In this document: piece after piece, positions 14,321 through 20,519 of the stretch | How positions within the stretch are numbered: the first letter of the stretch is position 1 | Layout of the letters: each line of letters begins with the position of its first letter | Source: Paracoccaceae bacterium | GTDB taxonomy: Bacteria > Pseudomonadota > Alphaproteobacteria > Rhodobacterales > Rhodobacteraceae | Length of the DNA stretch: 20,887 nucleotides | Direction: 5' to 3' | Assembly (NCBI GenBank): GCA_015487255.1 | Contig: WFQA01000079.1 | Span: 1-20,887, forward strand | Notes under the pieces: generated by a model | The model's database searches: none | Told to the model about the DNA's origin: nothing | What the model saw: the letters and a program-made list of their open reading frames with translations, nothing else | Translations under genes and position numbers: made by a program

Positions 14321-14853
14321 CAAGCTGTTCCCTTATCCGCTTTTCCGGCCATCATAATATGCTCGGAAGCCGGGGCAATACGCCCCTTTGCCGACTTTGT
14401 AAAGCGCCGCCTGATCGCCAGCAGATGCAGCGCCGCCTCTGCCGCGCCGCCGCCTTTATTCTGCCCGTTGGCATCGGCGCGCAGCTCAGCCTGCGCCATA
14501 TTTTCCACCGTCAAAATCCCGTTGCCGATGCACAGCCCCTCCAGCCCCAAAAGCATGAGGCCGCGCGCGCTGTCATTGCACACGGTTTCATAATGGCTGG
14601 TCTCGCCGCGGATCACACAGCCCAGCGCCACAAAGGCATCAAAATTCTTGGCCGCCAACCTGATCGCGGTAGGGATTTCCAGCGCGCCGGGCACCTCGAT
14701 GGTTTCAAAACCTGCCCCTGCCAGCTTGATCGCGCGCGCGGCGCCGGCGGCAAGCTCCGTGGCGATTTCCCCGTAATAGGGCGAGATCACAATCAGCACC
14801 TTGGGGGCTGTGTCAAATTTTGGCGGAGTCAGGCTGTCATGTTGCAAGGCCAT
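14320..14853 (-). CDS. ribH: 6,7-dimethyl-8-ribityllumazine synthase RibH
   Basis: A 177-residue lumazine synthase that joins the pyrimidine product of RibD with dihydroxybutanone phosphate from RibB; the enzyme usually forms cages or pentamers. Motifs are VISPYYGEIATELAAGA (22-38), VPGALEIP (54-61) and ALGCVIRGETSHYE (76-89) with the catalytic His87. The ATG at 14853 has GAGGAG seven bases upstream and comes one base after the ribBX stop. An 11-residue in-frame extension upstream lacks support. It overlaps nusB by one base. Confidence 0.97.
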   Translation of the reverse strand: MALQHDSLTPPKFDTAPKVLIVISPYYGEIATELAAGAARAIKLAGAGFETIEVPGALEIPTAIRLAAKNFDAFVALGCVIRGETSHYETVCNDSARGLMLLGLEGLCIGNGILTVENMAQAELRADANGQNKGGGAAEAALHLLAIRRRFTKSAKGRIAPASEHIMMAGKADKGTA

Positions 14854-14854
14854 T

Positions 14855-15949
14855 TCACAGCTCCTCGATTGCTTTGGTTTTGACAATGCTCAGCCCATAC
14901 CCATCCAGCCCAATCACATTGGGGCTGGGGGAATTGCTGAGCAAAATCAACTCACTCAACCCCAAAGCTGCCAATAATTGCGCGCCCAGCCCATATTGCT
15001 TGAGCTTGCTTTCCGGCTCGGCATCAAGGCTCAGGCTCGGGGCCATGTCACGCAACAGCACCACCGCGCCGCGCCCTTCGGCGGCGATCATCCGCATGGC
15101 ATTGCTTAGCTCCCCCCCCTTGCCCGGGTTCAGCCCAAGCAGGTCATCAAACGGGTTGGCGGCATGCATGCGCACCAGCACTGGCCCCGGCGCATTCAAA
15201 TCCCCCTTGCTCAGCACCAGATGCTCGGCGTTTTTCAGGCTGTCCTTGAATATCCGCAAACACCAGTTGCCGCCATATTCCGACACAACCTCGCGGCTGG
15301 AGATTTCAACCACCAGATGATCGTGGCGCAGGCGATAGGCGATCAGGTCCGAGATCGTGCCGATTTTCAGCCCGTGTTTTTTGGAAAATTCGATCAGGTC
15401 CGGCAGGCGGGCCATGGTGCCGTCCTCGTTCATGATCTCGCAAATCACGCCCGAGGGGTTCAGCCCGGCCAGCTTGGCGATATCGGTAGCGGCCTCGGTA
15501 TGGCCGGCACGCACCAAAACCCCGCCCTCGCGCGCCTTGAGCGGAAAAACATGCCCCGGGGTGGCGATCTCGGCCGTGCGCACCTGCGGGTTGATCGCGG
15601 TGGCCACGGTTTTGGCGCGGTCTTGTGCCGAAATTCCGGTTGTCACCCCCTCGACCGCCTCGATCGAAACGGTAAACGGGGTTTCGTGGCGCGAGGAATT
15701 ACTGGAGGCCATCATCGGCACCCCGAGCCGCGCCACCTGCGCGCCGGTCATGGTCAGGCAGATCAGCCCGCGCCCGTGCTTGGCCATGAAGTTGATCGCC
15801 TTGTCATCGGCCATTTCAGCCGGGATGACCAGATCACCCTCGTTCTCGCGGTCCTCATGGTCCACCAGCACAAACATCCGCCCGGCCCTGGCATCTGCAA
15901 TGATATCTTCAATCGGGGAAATATCCCCCGCATAGGGGCTTTGCGACAT
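14855..15949 (-). CDS. ribB: 3,4-dihydroxy-2-butanone 4-phosphate synthase with degenerate GTP cyclohydrolase II domain (RibBX type)
   Basis: A 365-residue two-domain protein. The N-terminal RibB domain (about 1-205) is intact: DHEDRENEGDL (30-40), the HETPFTVSIEA segment, TPGHVFPL (130-137) and RAGHTEA (147-153). The C-terminal domain (about 208-365) has the RibA fold pattern, including MRMIAAEGRGAVV, but lacks the zinc cysteines. The RxHSECLTGD...CDC region reads RMHAANPFDD (260-269) and GKG (276-278). So it should make dihydroxybutanone phosphate but not open GTP, and a separate RibA is expected elsewhere. I chose the ATG at 15949, which has GGAGAG six bases upstream; an ATG at 15961 is the alternative. 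First gene of ribB-ribH-nusB. I see no FMN riboswitch upstream. Confidence 0.93.
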   Translation of the reverse strand: MSQSPYAGDISPIEDIIADARAGRMFVLVDHEDRENEGDLVIPAEMADDKAINFMAKHGRGLICLTMTGAQVARLGVPMMASSNSSRHETPFTVSIEAVEGVTTGISAQDRAKTVATAINPQVRTAEIATPGHVFPLKAREGGVLVRAGHTEAATDIAKLAGLNPSGVICEIMNEDGTMARLPDLIEFSKKHGLKIGTISDLIAYRLRHDHLVVEISSREVVSEYGGNWCLRIFKDSLKNAEHLVLSKGDLNAPGPVLVRMHAANPFDDLLGLNPGKGGELSNAMRMIAAEGRGAVVLLRDMAPSLSLDAEPESKLKQYGLGAQLLAALGLSELILLSNSPSPNVIGLDGYGLSIVKTKAIEEL

Positions 15950-16031
15950 GCGGCTCTCCATATTTGCCGCAAGCTTTACCGCAAAGCCAAATTCAATACC
16001 AGCCAAAACCCAGCATGGCGAAAGGCTTGCA

Positions 16032-16060
16032 TTGCCCGGGCCGGAAAGCTCATGCATAAT
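16032..16060 (+). promoter_or_regulatory. Predicted promoter TTGCCC-N17-CATAAT, 6 bases before the methyltransferase ATG
   Basis: TTGCCC (16032-16037) and CATAAT (16055-16060) are 17 bases apart. The ATG at 16067 begins six bases after the -10 box, where transcription would start, so the mRNA is predicted to be leaderless. No ribosome binding site precedes that ATG, which fits. Confidence 0.5.
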
Positions 16061-16066
16061 GCGGCT

Positions 16067-16912
16067 ATGGACACAACCCTGAATATCTCTCACTATGCCG
16101 CATTTCTCTGTGCCGTGCATGACAGCTTTTCCACCTGCGCCTGCCAGTTGAAACCAAAAGAAAATTTGCGTGCCCGGTTCAGGAACTGGCGCACTGGCCC
16201 CGACAGAACATCAAAACCCTGGAAGCCGATGCTCAATACCGCCTTGAAACTGGCCGCTTCTCCCACCGGCAGCATATTGGAATTTGGTGTTTATAATGGC
16301 AAAACCCTGAATTTCATGGCCAAACACCAAAAGCGGGCACGGCTGCACGGCTTTGACAGCTTTGCCGGCTTTCCCGAAGACGGGCGGGCGGATTGGCATC
16401 AAGACATGGCTGTCGCGCAAATACCTAAAATGGCCGATAATGTTCAGCTTCATATAGGATATTTTGAGAAAACCCTGCCCGAATTTGCCGCTTGCCATCA
16501 AGATGAGCTTGGCAGTCTTGGCCTCGTTCATATTGATTGTGATCTCTACTCCTCAACCAAAACGGTTTTTGATGCGCTTGGCCCTCATCTGCGCCCGGGC
16601 CAGTTGATCGTATTTGACGAGTTGATGAATTACCGCGAATTTGCCCAAAACGAGTTTCTCGCTTTTTACCAATTTCTATGCCTGCACGAGCTTGATTTTG
16701 AATGGGCAGTCACAACAGGCAGCGCTTTTCCCTACCGCCAGCATAACGGTGTGATGGCAAATCAGCCCTTTGGCCAATACCGCGCCCGGGGCTATTTTCA
16801 AAACCAGACCATCCGCCTGCTGCCCCGCGCCAAGGGCCGGCACTTTGGCACCAGGCCCGCCCCCGAAGCACTGGTGGCCAATCTGGCCGCGCAATTGAGC
16901 CAAACCGGGTAA
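16067..16912 (+). CDS. TylF/MycF-type class I SAM-dependent methyltransferase
   Basis: A 281-residue predicted methyltransferase. The SAM-binding motif is ILEFGVYNGKT (70-80), followed by HGFDSFAGFPEDG (94-106) and the HIDCDLYSST motif (155-164), where aspartates bind a metal in TylF/MycF sugar O-methyltransferases; FDEL (183-186) follows. The substrate is unknown: relatives act on sugars of antibiotics or surface glycans. The first 60 residues are basic and less typical. The start is taken at 16067 because of the promoter spacing. An ATG at 16052 is possible but its GGAAAG is only three bases away. Divergent from ribBX and convergent with the DUF202 gene 11 bases downstream. No cell-surface cluster surrounds it. 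Confidence 0.85.
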   Translation: MDTTLNISHYAAFLCAVHDSFSTCACQLKPKENLRARFRNWRTGPDRTSKPWKPMLNTALKLAASPTGSILEFGVYNGKTLNFMAKHQKRARLHGFDSFAGFPEDGRADWHQDMAVAQIPKMADNVQLHIGYFEKTLPEFAACHQDELGSLGLVHIDCDLYSSTKTVFDALGPHLRPGQLIVFDELMNYREFAQNEFLAFYQFLCLHELDFEWAVTTGSAFPYRQHNGVMANQPFGQYRARGYFQNQTIRLLPRAKGRHFGTRPAPEALVANLAAQLSQTG

Positions 16913-16923
16913 AAGCGCGCCGC

Positions 16924-17301
16924 TCAAGCCCCGGTAAAAGCAGCGGCCAAAATGCCGATCAAAGCCAGAACCGAGCACCCGAACAAAGAAAAACTGATCA
17001 GGCGCACCGCCCATGATGGCGTGGCCGCCACGTCCAGCTCCTGCATTCTGAAATGCAGGGTGTTATAGCGCCAGCTCGCCAGCAAAAACGCGCCCATGCT
17101 GATGGTGATCAGTATCGTGGCGATGGTCAGCAACATCCAGAGCGGCAGGGATTCGCTGAAAAACTTGGCGATCCCCAGGCCCGAGGCAAGTGCCGCCAGG
17201 CCGGTGCGTATCCACGCCTGAAAGGTGCGCTCATTGGCCAGCACGGTTGCATCCAGCGCCAGGCTGTGCTCGGTCGGCCCGTCCGGGTTTCTCAATTCCA
17301 T
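16924..17301 (-). CDS. DUF202 (YidH-like) small membrane protein
   Basis: A 125-residue inner-membrane protein of the DUF202/YidH family. The signature LANERTFQAWIRTGLA is at 21-36 and leads into the first hydrophobic segment (about 34-48). Two further membrane segments lie at about 53-76 and 98-122. The biochemical function of the family is unknown to me. The ATG at 17301 has no good ribosome binding site and lies six bases after a predicted -10 box, suggesting a leaderless message. It converges on the methyltransferase gene and follows the LdtR-like gene on the same strand. Confidence 0.92.
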   Translation of the reverse strand: MELRNPDGPTEHSLALDATVLANERTFQAWIRTGLAALASGLGIAKFFSESLPLWMLLTIATILITISMGAFLLASWRYNTLHFRMQELDVAATPSWAVRLISFSLFGCSVLALIGILAAAFTGA

Positions 17302-17307
17302 ACTCTT

Positions 17308-17336
17308 GGCTAGAACCCCCGGGGGTGGTTTGTCAA
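17308..17336 (-). promoter_or_regulatory. Predicted promoter TTGACA-N17-CTAGCC with a CCCCCGGGGG palindrome in the spacer
   Basis: On the minus strand a consensus TTGACA (plus 17331-17336) is followed after 17 bases by CTAGCC (plus 17308-17313), a poor -10 match. The spacer holds the perfect 12-bp palindrome ACCCCCGGGGGT (17315-17326), a possible repressor or activator site. The DUF202 ATG starts six bases after the -10 box. Confidence 0.45.
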
Positions 17337-17356
17337 TCTTCGCAATCGTGGCGCGC

Positions 17357-17866
17357 TTAATAAATAAACCGGATCTGATCCGACCAGAACCGCTCCACCC
17401 GTTTCATCGTGCTGTTCAGATCACCCAGATCCTCCCCGTCCAGAATATCCTTTTTCTGCAACAGGCTGGCATGGCGGGCAAATAGCTGCGCCACGGTCAT
17501 GCGCACATCGCGGCCCTTTTCGGTGAGCTTCACCCGCACCGCGCGCCGATCCACCGCGCATTTCTGGTGGTGCATATAGCCCGCCTGCACCAGCTTTTTG
17601 AGGTTGTAGCTCACATTCGAGCCCTGGTAATAGCCGCGCGATTTCAGCTCGCCCGCCGTTACCTCGTTTTCACCGATGTTGAACAGCAAAAGCGCCTGCA
17701 CCGAGTTGATATCAATAATCCCGAGCCGCTCGAACTCGTCCTTCACCACATCCAAGAGCAGCCGGTGCAGCCGCTCGATCAGCGCCAGGTGCTCCATATA
17801 ACCGCCAAGATAAGCGACACTATCCACGCCCCCTTGCGGTTCTGTTTTCATCGCCGTCTGCGCCAC
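17357..17866 (-). CDS. LdtR-like MarR-family winged-helix regulator
   Basis: A 169-residue winged-helix transcription factor. The N-terminal helix (AYLGGYMEHLALIERLHRLLLDVVKDEFERLGIIDINSVQALLLFNIG) and the recognition region (LTAGEL-like VTAGELKSRGYYQGSNVSYNLKKLVQAGY) match the LdtR group of MarR proteins, which in Rhizobiales control an L,D-transpeptidase and envelope genes. The wing is VDRRAVRVKLTEKG. I chose the GTG at 17866 because GGAGGA lies six bases upstream; the next ATG (17851) and a TTG (17887) have no such site. A perfect palindrome TAACGCGTTA (17921-17930) lies about 55 bases upstream and could be an autoregulatory operator. Homodimer expected. Target genes are not evident here. 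Confidence 0.88.
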   Translation of the reverse strand: MAQTAMKTEPQGGVDSVAYLGGYMEHLALIERLHRLLLDVVKDEFERLGIIDINSVQALLLFNIGENEVTAGELKSRGYYQGSNVSYNLKKLVQAGYMHHQKCAVDRRAVRVKLTEKGRDVRMTVAQLFARHASLLQKKDILDGEDLGDLNSTMKRVERFWSDQIRFIY

Positions 17867-17944
17867 GATAATTCCTCCAAAATACAATTCCTGAGGCCAC
17901 CATGGCGCAATAAGTCCAAATAACGCGTTAAAACGTGGGAAAAT

Positions 17945-18202
17945 TCAAAATAATTTTATCTCGCCCTGTATTTTCTGCAAAATTTCGCGATGCGCGGGCG
18001 GCACCTTGCTCTGGCCGGTAAACCACGGGTAAATATCCGTGTCGTTTTCGGCCATCAAGGCCTCCAGCGAATCAAGCTCCGCCGCATCCAGCTCCTCCAG
18101 CTTGCGGTTGACAAAACTGCCAAAAATCAGGTCCATCTCCTTGGTGCCCCGCCGCCATGCCCTGATTTTCAGCCGTTTAAGGCGGTGCTCTCGGGTTTCC
18201 AT
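17945..18202 (-). CDS. sdhE: Succinate dehydrogenase flavin assembly factor SdhE
   Basis: An 85-residue protein of the SdhE/CptB/DUF339 family that promotes covalent attachment of FAD to the succinate dehydrogenase flavoprotein. The key region is RAWRRGTKEMDLIFGSF, containing the conserved RGxxE motif (RGTKE), followed by the acidic LDAAELDSLEALMAENDTDIYPW block typical of the family. The ATG at 18202 has AAGGAGAG very close upstream. An in-frame extension to 18250 would run through a 17-bp palindrome and is unlikely. Normal length. Confidence 0.95.
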   Translation of the reverse strand: METREHRLKRLKIRAWRRGTKEMDLIFGSFVNRKLEELDAAELDSLEALMAENDTDIYPWFTGQSKVPPAHREILQKIQGEIKLF

Positions 18203-18211
18203 ATATCTCTC

Positions 18212-18228
18212 CTTTTTAGGCAGCCTAA
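18212..18228. promoter_or_regulatory. 17-bp perfect palindrome upstream of sdhE
   Basis: TTTTAGGC-A-GCCTAAAA is an exact palindrome with one central base, touching the sdhE ribosome binding site and lying about 60 bases before the divergent membrane-protein gene. Its TTAGG/CCTAA halves recall DtxR-family metal-responsive operators, but the spacing is shorter than the usual 19-bp box. As RNA it could also mask the ribosome binding site. Confidence 0.5.
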
Positions 18229-18284
18229 AATTTTTACCACTTGAGTGCAATTGCTGTTAATCTGCCAAAAAAAGGAAAAACACC

Positions 18285-18884
18285 ATGCCCGATCTATCCC
18301 CGGAACAGGCCGCCCTGAAGGCCAGCATCCAAAAATCCGCCCTGATCTGGGCGCTGATCCTTGGCGCGCTGGTCGGTGGGTTTATCTATATGCTGAATGA
18401 CGAATTCGCCCAGCCGATGCGCGCCCTGATCGGTGGAGGCACCTTTATCGCCATCGCCAGCCTTATATTTTTCTGGCGTTCCAGAGCCAATTCCGCTGCC
18501 GCCACCTGCCCGAATTGCAATGCCGGTTTCTCCATCTCCCGCACCGGCCGCGTGGAAAAGACGCTCTCTTCCGCGCAAAAGGAAACGCGCGACGCCCAGC
18601 CTGATTATTCGACCAAAGTCGTGACATGGGTTGAGGAGACAATCGAAATAACCGATACCTATACCTGCGCAAAATGCGGAGACACCACCACCAAGATCAA
18701 CCAGCGCACCAATGCCAAAGACCGGAAAGAAAAGATCGAACCCGCCGCGGCGAAAGATGGCGGCATGAAAGGGGCCTCCACCAACAAAACCAAAGCCGCA
18801 CCGGCTGAAGGCGGGCTGAAAAAGGCAGGCCAAACCCACGCCCCGGCCAAAGGCAAAAAAACCGGTGCAGAAAAAAAAGGCTGA
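18285..18884 (+). CDS. Membrane protein with zinc ribbon and lysine-rich tail, unknown function
   Basis: A 199-residue protein not recognised as a named family. It has two membrane segments (about 18-36 and 47-64) forming a hairpin with both ends probably in the cytosol. A split zinc ribbon follows, with CPNC (Cys75, Cys78) and CAKC (Cys128, Cys131) about 50 residues apart; the insert is polar and rich in Thr/Glu (KVVTWVEETIEITDTYT). The last 60 residues are low-complexity Lys/Ala/Gly (rich in KTKAAPAEGG and KGKKTG motifs), likely disordered and possibly nucleic-acid- or membrane-binding. AAGGAAAA lies about five bases before the ATG. Divergent from sdhE, 71 bases upstream of yacG. Confidence 0.85.
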   Translation: MPDLSPEQAALKASIQKSALIWALILGALVGGFIYMLNDEFAQPMRALIGGGTFIAIASLIFFWRSRANSAAATCPNCNAGFSISRTGRVEKTLSSAQKETRDAQPDYSTKVVTWVEETIEITDTYTCAKCGDTTTKINQRTNAKDRKEKIEPAAAKDGGMKGASTNKTKAAPAEGGLKKAGQTHAPAKGKKTGAEKKG

Positions 18885-18955
18885 TTTCACTTGGCGCGGG
18901 CGTGTTTTCGGTTCAAAAAGCAAGCGCCATAGTAAGAAAAAACACAGAGTATGAA

Positions 18956-19138
18956 ATGACCTGCCCCATATGTGCAAAAAAATCCGTGCCGGATTACCGC
19001 CCGTTTTGCTGCAAGCGCTGCGCCGATGTGGATTTGGGCAAGTGGCTAAATGGCAGCTACGCCAGCCCGGCAGAGGAAACAGAGCCGGACGACGCTGAAA
19101 AACTGGCCGAACTCCTACAGCAAAAACCACAGCAATAA
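18956..19138 (+). CDS. yacG: DNA gyrase inhibitor YacG (zinc-binding)
   Basis: A 60-residue zinc protein that binds GyrB and inhibits gyrase in E. coli. The zinc ligands are Cys3 and Cys6 (MTCPIC), Cys18 (or 19) and Cys22 (PFCCKRCADVDLGKWLNGSY), and the DLGKWLNGSY signature is exact. The C-terminus is acidic, as usual. The ATG at 18956 fits the family start; upstream in-frame codons are not conserved in character. In many Rhodobacterales yacG lies next to this tRNA-Phe, as here. Confidence 0.95.
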   Translation: MTCPICAKKSVPDYRPFCCKRCADVDLGKWLNGSYASPAEETEPDDAEKLAELLQQKPQQ

Positions 19139-19236
19139 GCAGGGCATAAAAATCAGTATTTGCCGGCACAAAGCGCTGGACAGCCCCTGCTTTCTCCCCT
19201 AAAACCCCCTCACCCAAGGCCAGAGGCCAAACCCGT

Positions 19237-19311
19237 GCCCGGGTAGCTCAGGGGTAGAGCAGTGGACTGAAAATCCTCGTGTCGGTGGTTCAAATCCGCC
19301 CCCGGGCACCA
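19237..19311 (+). tRNA. tRNA-Phe (anticodon GAA), CCA encoded
   Basis: The full cloverleaf is seen: acceptor stem GCCCGGG / CCCGGGC with A discriminator and encoded CCA (19309-19311), D arm GCTC-AGGGGTA-GAGC, anticodon loop CTGAAAA with anticodon GAA, and T arm GGTGG-TTCAAAT-CCGCC. The anticodon stem GTGGA / TCCTC has a U-U mismatch at the second pair (positions 28-42), where other alphaproteobacterial tRNA-Phe genes I recall have C-G. It marks the border between GC-rich core DNA and the AT-rich DNA to the right. Confidence 0.97.
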
Positions 19312-19702
19312 CTTGTTTATTTTACTTTCTTATATATCAATTAGTTAAGTAATCTCCGCTTAACTCTATCCACCTTTCAATCCACCTTTTATTGTTGGCT
19401 TGGTAGCAAGGTAATCTGGCAATTTAGACTTCCGTTCACTCATCAAAATCAGTGTGCAAGCTACGGTTTCCCCATTTTCGGTTACCAACTCTGACAATGG
19501 GTTAAAGGCCATTTGAGGTAGTTATCTGGGTCAGCCCCTTTTCTTACCCGTAAATTATTCTCTCACTAACTTTTTTCAACTAACTTTGAAGTGCAACGAT
19601 TTACTAGGCTCATAGAAGTGAGTTTTATCGTGATCACACCATCGCACTGATCATTTAGGCGGATGGGATTTTCGGGCACCTTTGAAAATTATGAGGGATA
19701 CA
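19312..19702. other. AT-rich intergenic stretch after tRNA-Phe, no convincing gene
   Basis: This 391-base stretch begins with T-rich DNA right after the tRNA. It contains a short inverted repeat GTTAAG-N9-CTTAAC (about 19343-19363), a 12-base-spaced tandem ATCCACCTTT (19368-19390), a 48-codon minus-strand frame without a ribosome binding site (19366-19512), and two TGATCA palindromes 17 bases apart (19631 and 19648) upstream of the next gene. CGGGCACC at 19673-19680 repeats eight bases of the tRNA 3' end, which is too short to be called an attachment site. Confidence 0.6.
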
Positions 19703-20230
19703 ATGATTTTACGATCAAGCACAGTTGCAGTTGCAGTTGCAATTTCACTTCCAGCCACAACCATCACTGCGGAAACTCAGTGGCGTGTTGGCGCAAACTT
19801 AGCGTCCATTCATGTAGCTCCTAAGCAGGAGTTTAATCAATTCAATCCTGGGGCATTTGTTTCTATAACTTATGGAGCAGGGAAAAGATTCGAATACGGC
19901 TTACAAGCTGGCGGCTATTTAAACAGCTATAATGAGCGAACACTATACGTTAGTTCATTCGCAAACTGGCGAGTAGCAAGTCTTGGGAGCGTAGATATAC
20001 GTGCTGGAGGATTTCTAGGGTTCTTTGAGTATCCAATCATTGCCGGACGAGCCCAAGACTTCGGATGGCCTACTATAGGCGATTATATTTTGGCTTTGGG
20101 CCCAAGCTTAAAGCTACGGTTAGAAAATGGTGTGGATTTCACCATTGGCTATCTTCCCGCTAGCAGTTTGAAGAAAGCAAACGGTGTGTTTACATTTCAA
20201 GCTTCAATCCCATTCGGGCGACAGCATTAA
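19703..20230 (+). CDS. Exported beta-rich (outer-membrane barrel-like) protein, unknown function
   Basis: A 175-residue protein with a Sec signal peptide (MILRSS then a hydrophobic run to about ITA-ET, residues 1-23). The mature part is a series of alternating aromatic/polar strands separated by turns (FNPGAFVSITYGAGKRFEYGLQAGGYLNS, VSSFANWRVASLGSVDIRAGGFLGFF, LGPSLKLRLENGVDFTIGYLP) ending in FTFQASIPFGRQH, typical of small outer-membrane barrels. Similar short NPG...YGLxxGxYxNSY proteins occur in phages and islands of proteobacteria as I recall, with no settled function. GAGGGA lies about four to five bases before the ATG at 19703; earlier in-frame starts lack this. It lies in AT-rich DNA unlike the core genes. 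Confidence 0.75.
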   Translation: MILRSSTVAVAVAISLPATTITAETQWRVGANLASIHVAPKQEFNQFNPGAFVSITYGAGKRFEYGLQAGGYLNSYNERTLYVSSFANWRVASLGSVDIRAGGFLGFFEYPIIAGRAQDFGWPTIGDYILALGPSLKLRLENGVDFTIGYLPASSLKKANGVFTFQASIPFGRQH

Positions 20231-20247
20231 TGCAATTTTTCCGCCGC

Positions 20248-20442
20248 CTAAGGACGGATTTCTTTAATATGCCTTTCCATCTCCGCTACTTTTTTAAAGT
20301 GAAGATCGCTGAGAACCTCTGCAATATCAAAGCGCCCCATATTCCTGAAATTGGCTGCTACAATATCAATTTTTTTTATCGTGCTAGAAAGCGCAAGCAA
20401 ATCCAATACTAAAACCAAAACTGATACCCTTTTTGTAACCAT
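20248..20442 (-). CDS. Small helical protein A (paralogue-like to 20520-20675), unknown function
   Basis: A 64-codon frame, predicted mostly helical: a hydrophobic start (VLVLVLDLLALSS), then KKIDIVAANFRNMGRFDIAEVLSDLHFKKVAEME. The NFRNMGRFDIAEVLSDL portion lines up with HFLVIGNFEITGVLCEL in the next small gene to the right, so the two look like divergent copies. The start is unsure: the ATG at 20442 has no good ribosome binding site, while a TTG at 20418 has AAAAAGGG upstream. Converges on the exported protein gene with an 17-base gap. Confidence 0.45.
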   Translation of the reverse strand: MVTKRVSVLVLVLDLLALSSTIKKIDIVAANFRNMGRFDIAEVLSDLHFKKVAEMERHIKEIRP

Positions 20443-20519
20443 TGACCAAAAGCGTATCTGCTTCCATTCAAGTAGATACGGAAGTTGTTGCCACTTTTTT
20501 TCATCGCTGCGAGTGCGGG

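Noticed and set aside
12815..14593. Long plus-strand open frame (592 codons) opposite the M32 peptidase and nusB
   Set aside because: It runs through two clear minus-strand genes and an intergenic gap, and its protein is rich in His, Arg and Pro with no motif.
15164..16066. Upstream extension of the methyltransferase frame
   Set aside because: It is antisense to ribBX. Recognisable methyltransferase sequence begins only after about 16067, where a promoter and ATG are found.
15950..16066. FMN riboswitch upstream of ribBX
   Set aside because: The gap between ribBX and the divergent gene is too short for the conserved RFN element, and none of its conserved blocks were recognised.
19368..19390. 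Two copies of ATCCACCTTT as a repeat array or CRISPR-like unit
   Set aside because: There are only two copies with a two-base spacer, so it is a minor tandem duplication. No CRISPR array is present in the window.
19366..19512. 48-codon minus-strand frame (starts MAFNPLSELV) after tRNA-Phe
   Set aside because: It has no ribosome binding site or promoter and no recognised motif. It could be a small protein or decayed remnant but is not supportable from sequence alone.
19673..19680. CGGGCACC, repeating the tRNA-Phe 3' end, as an attachment site
   Set aside because: Only eight bases match, which is too short for a usual tRNA attachment repeat, and no integrase is seen.
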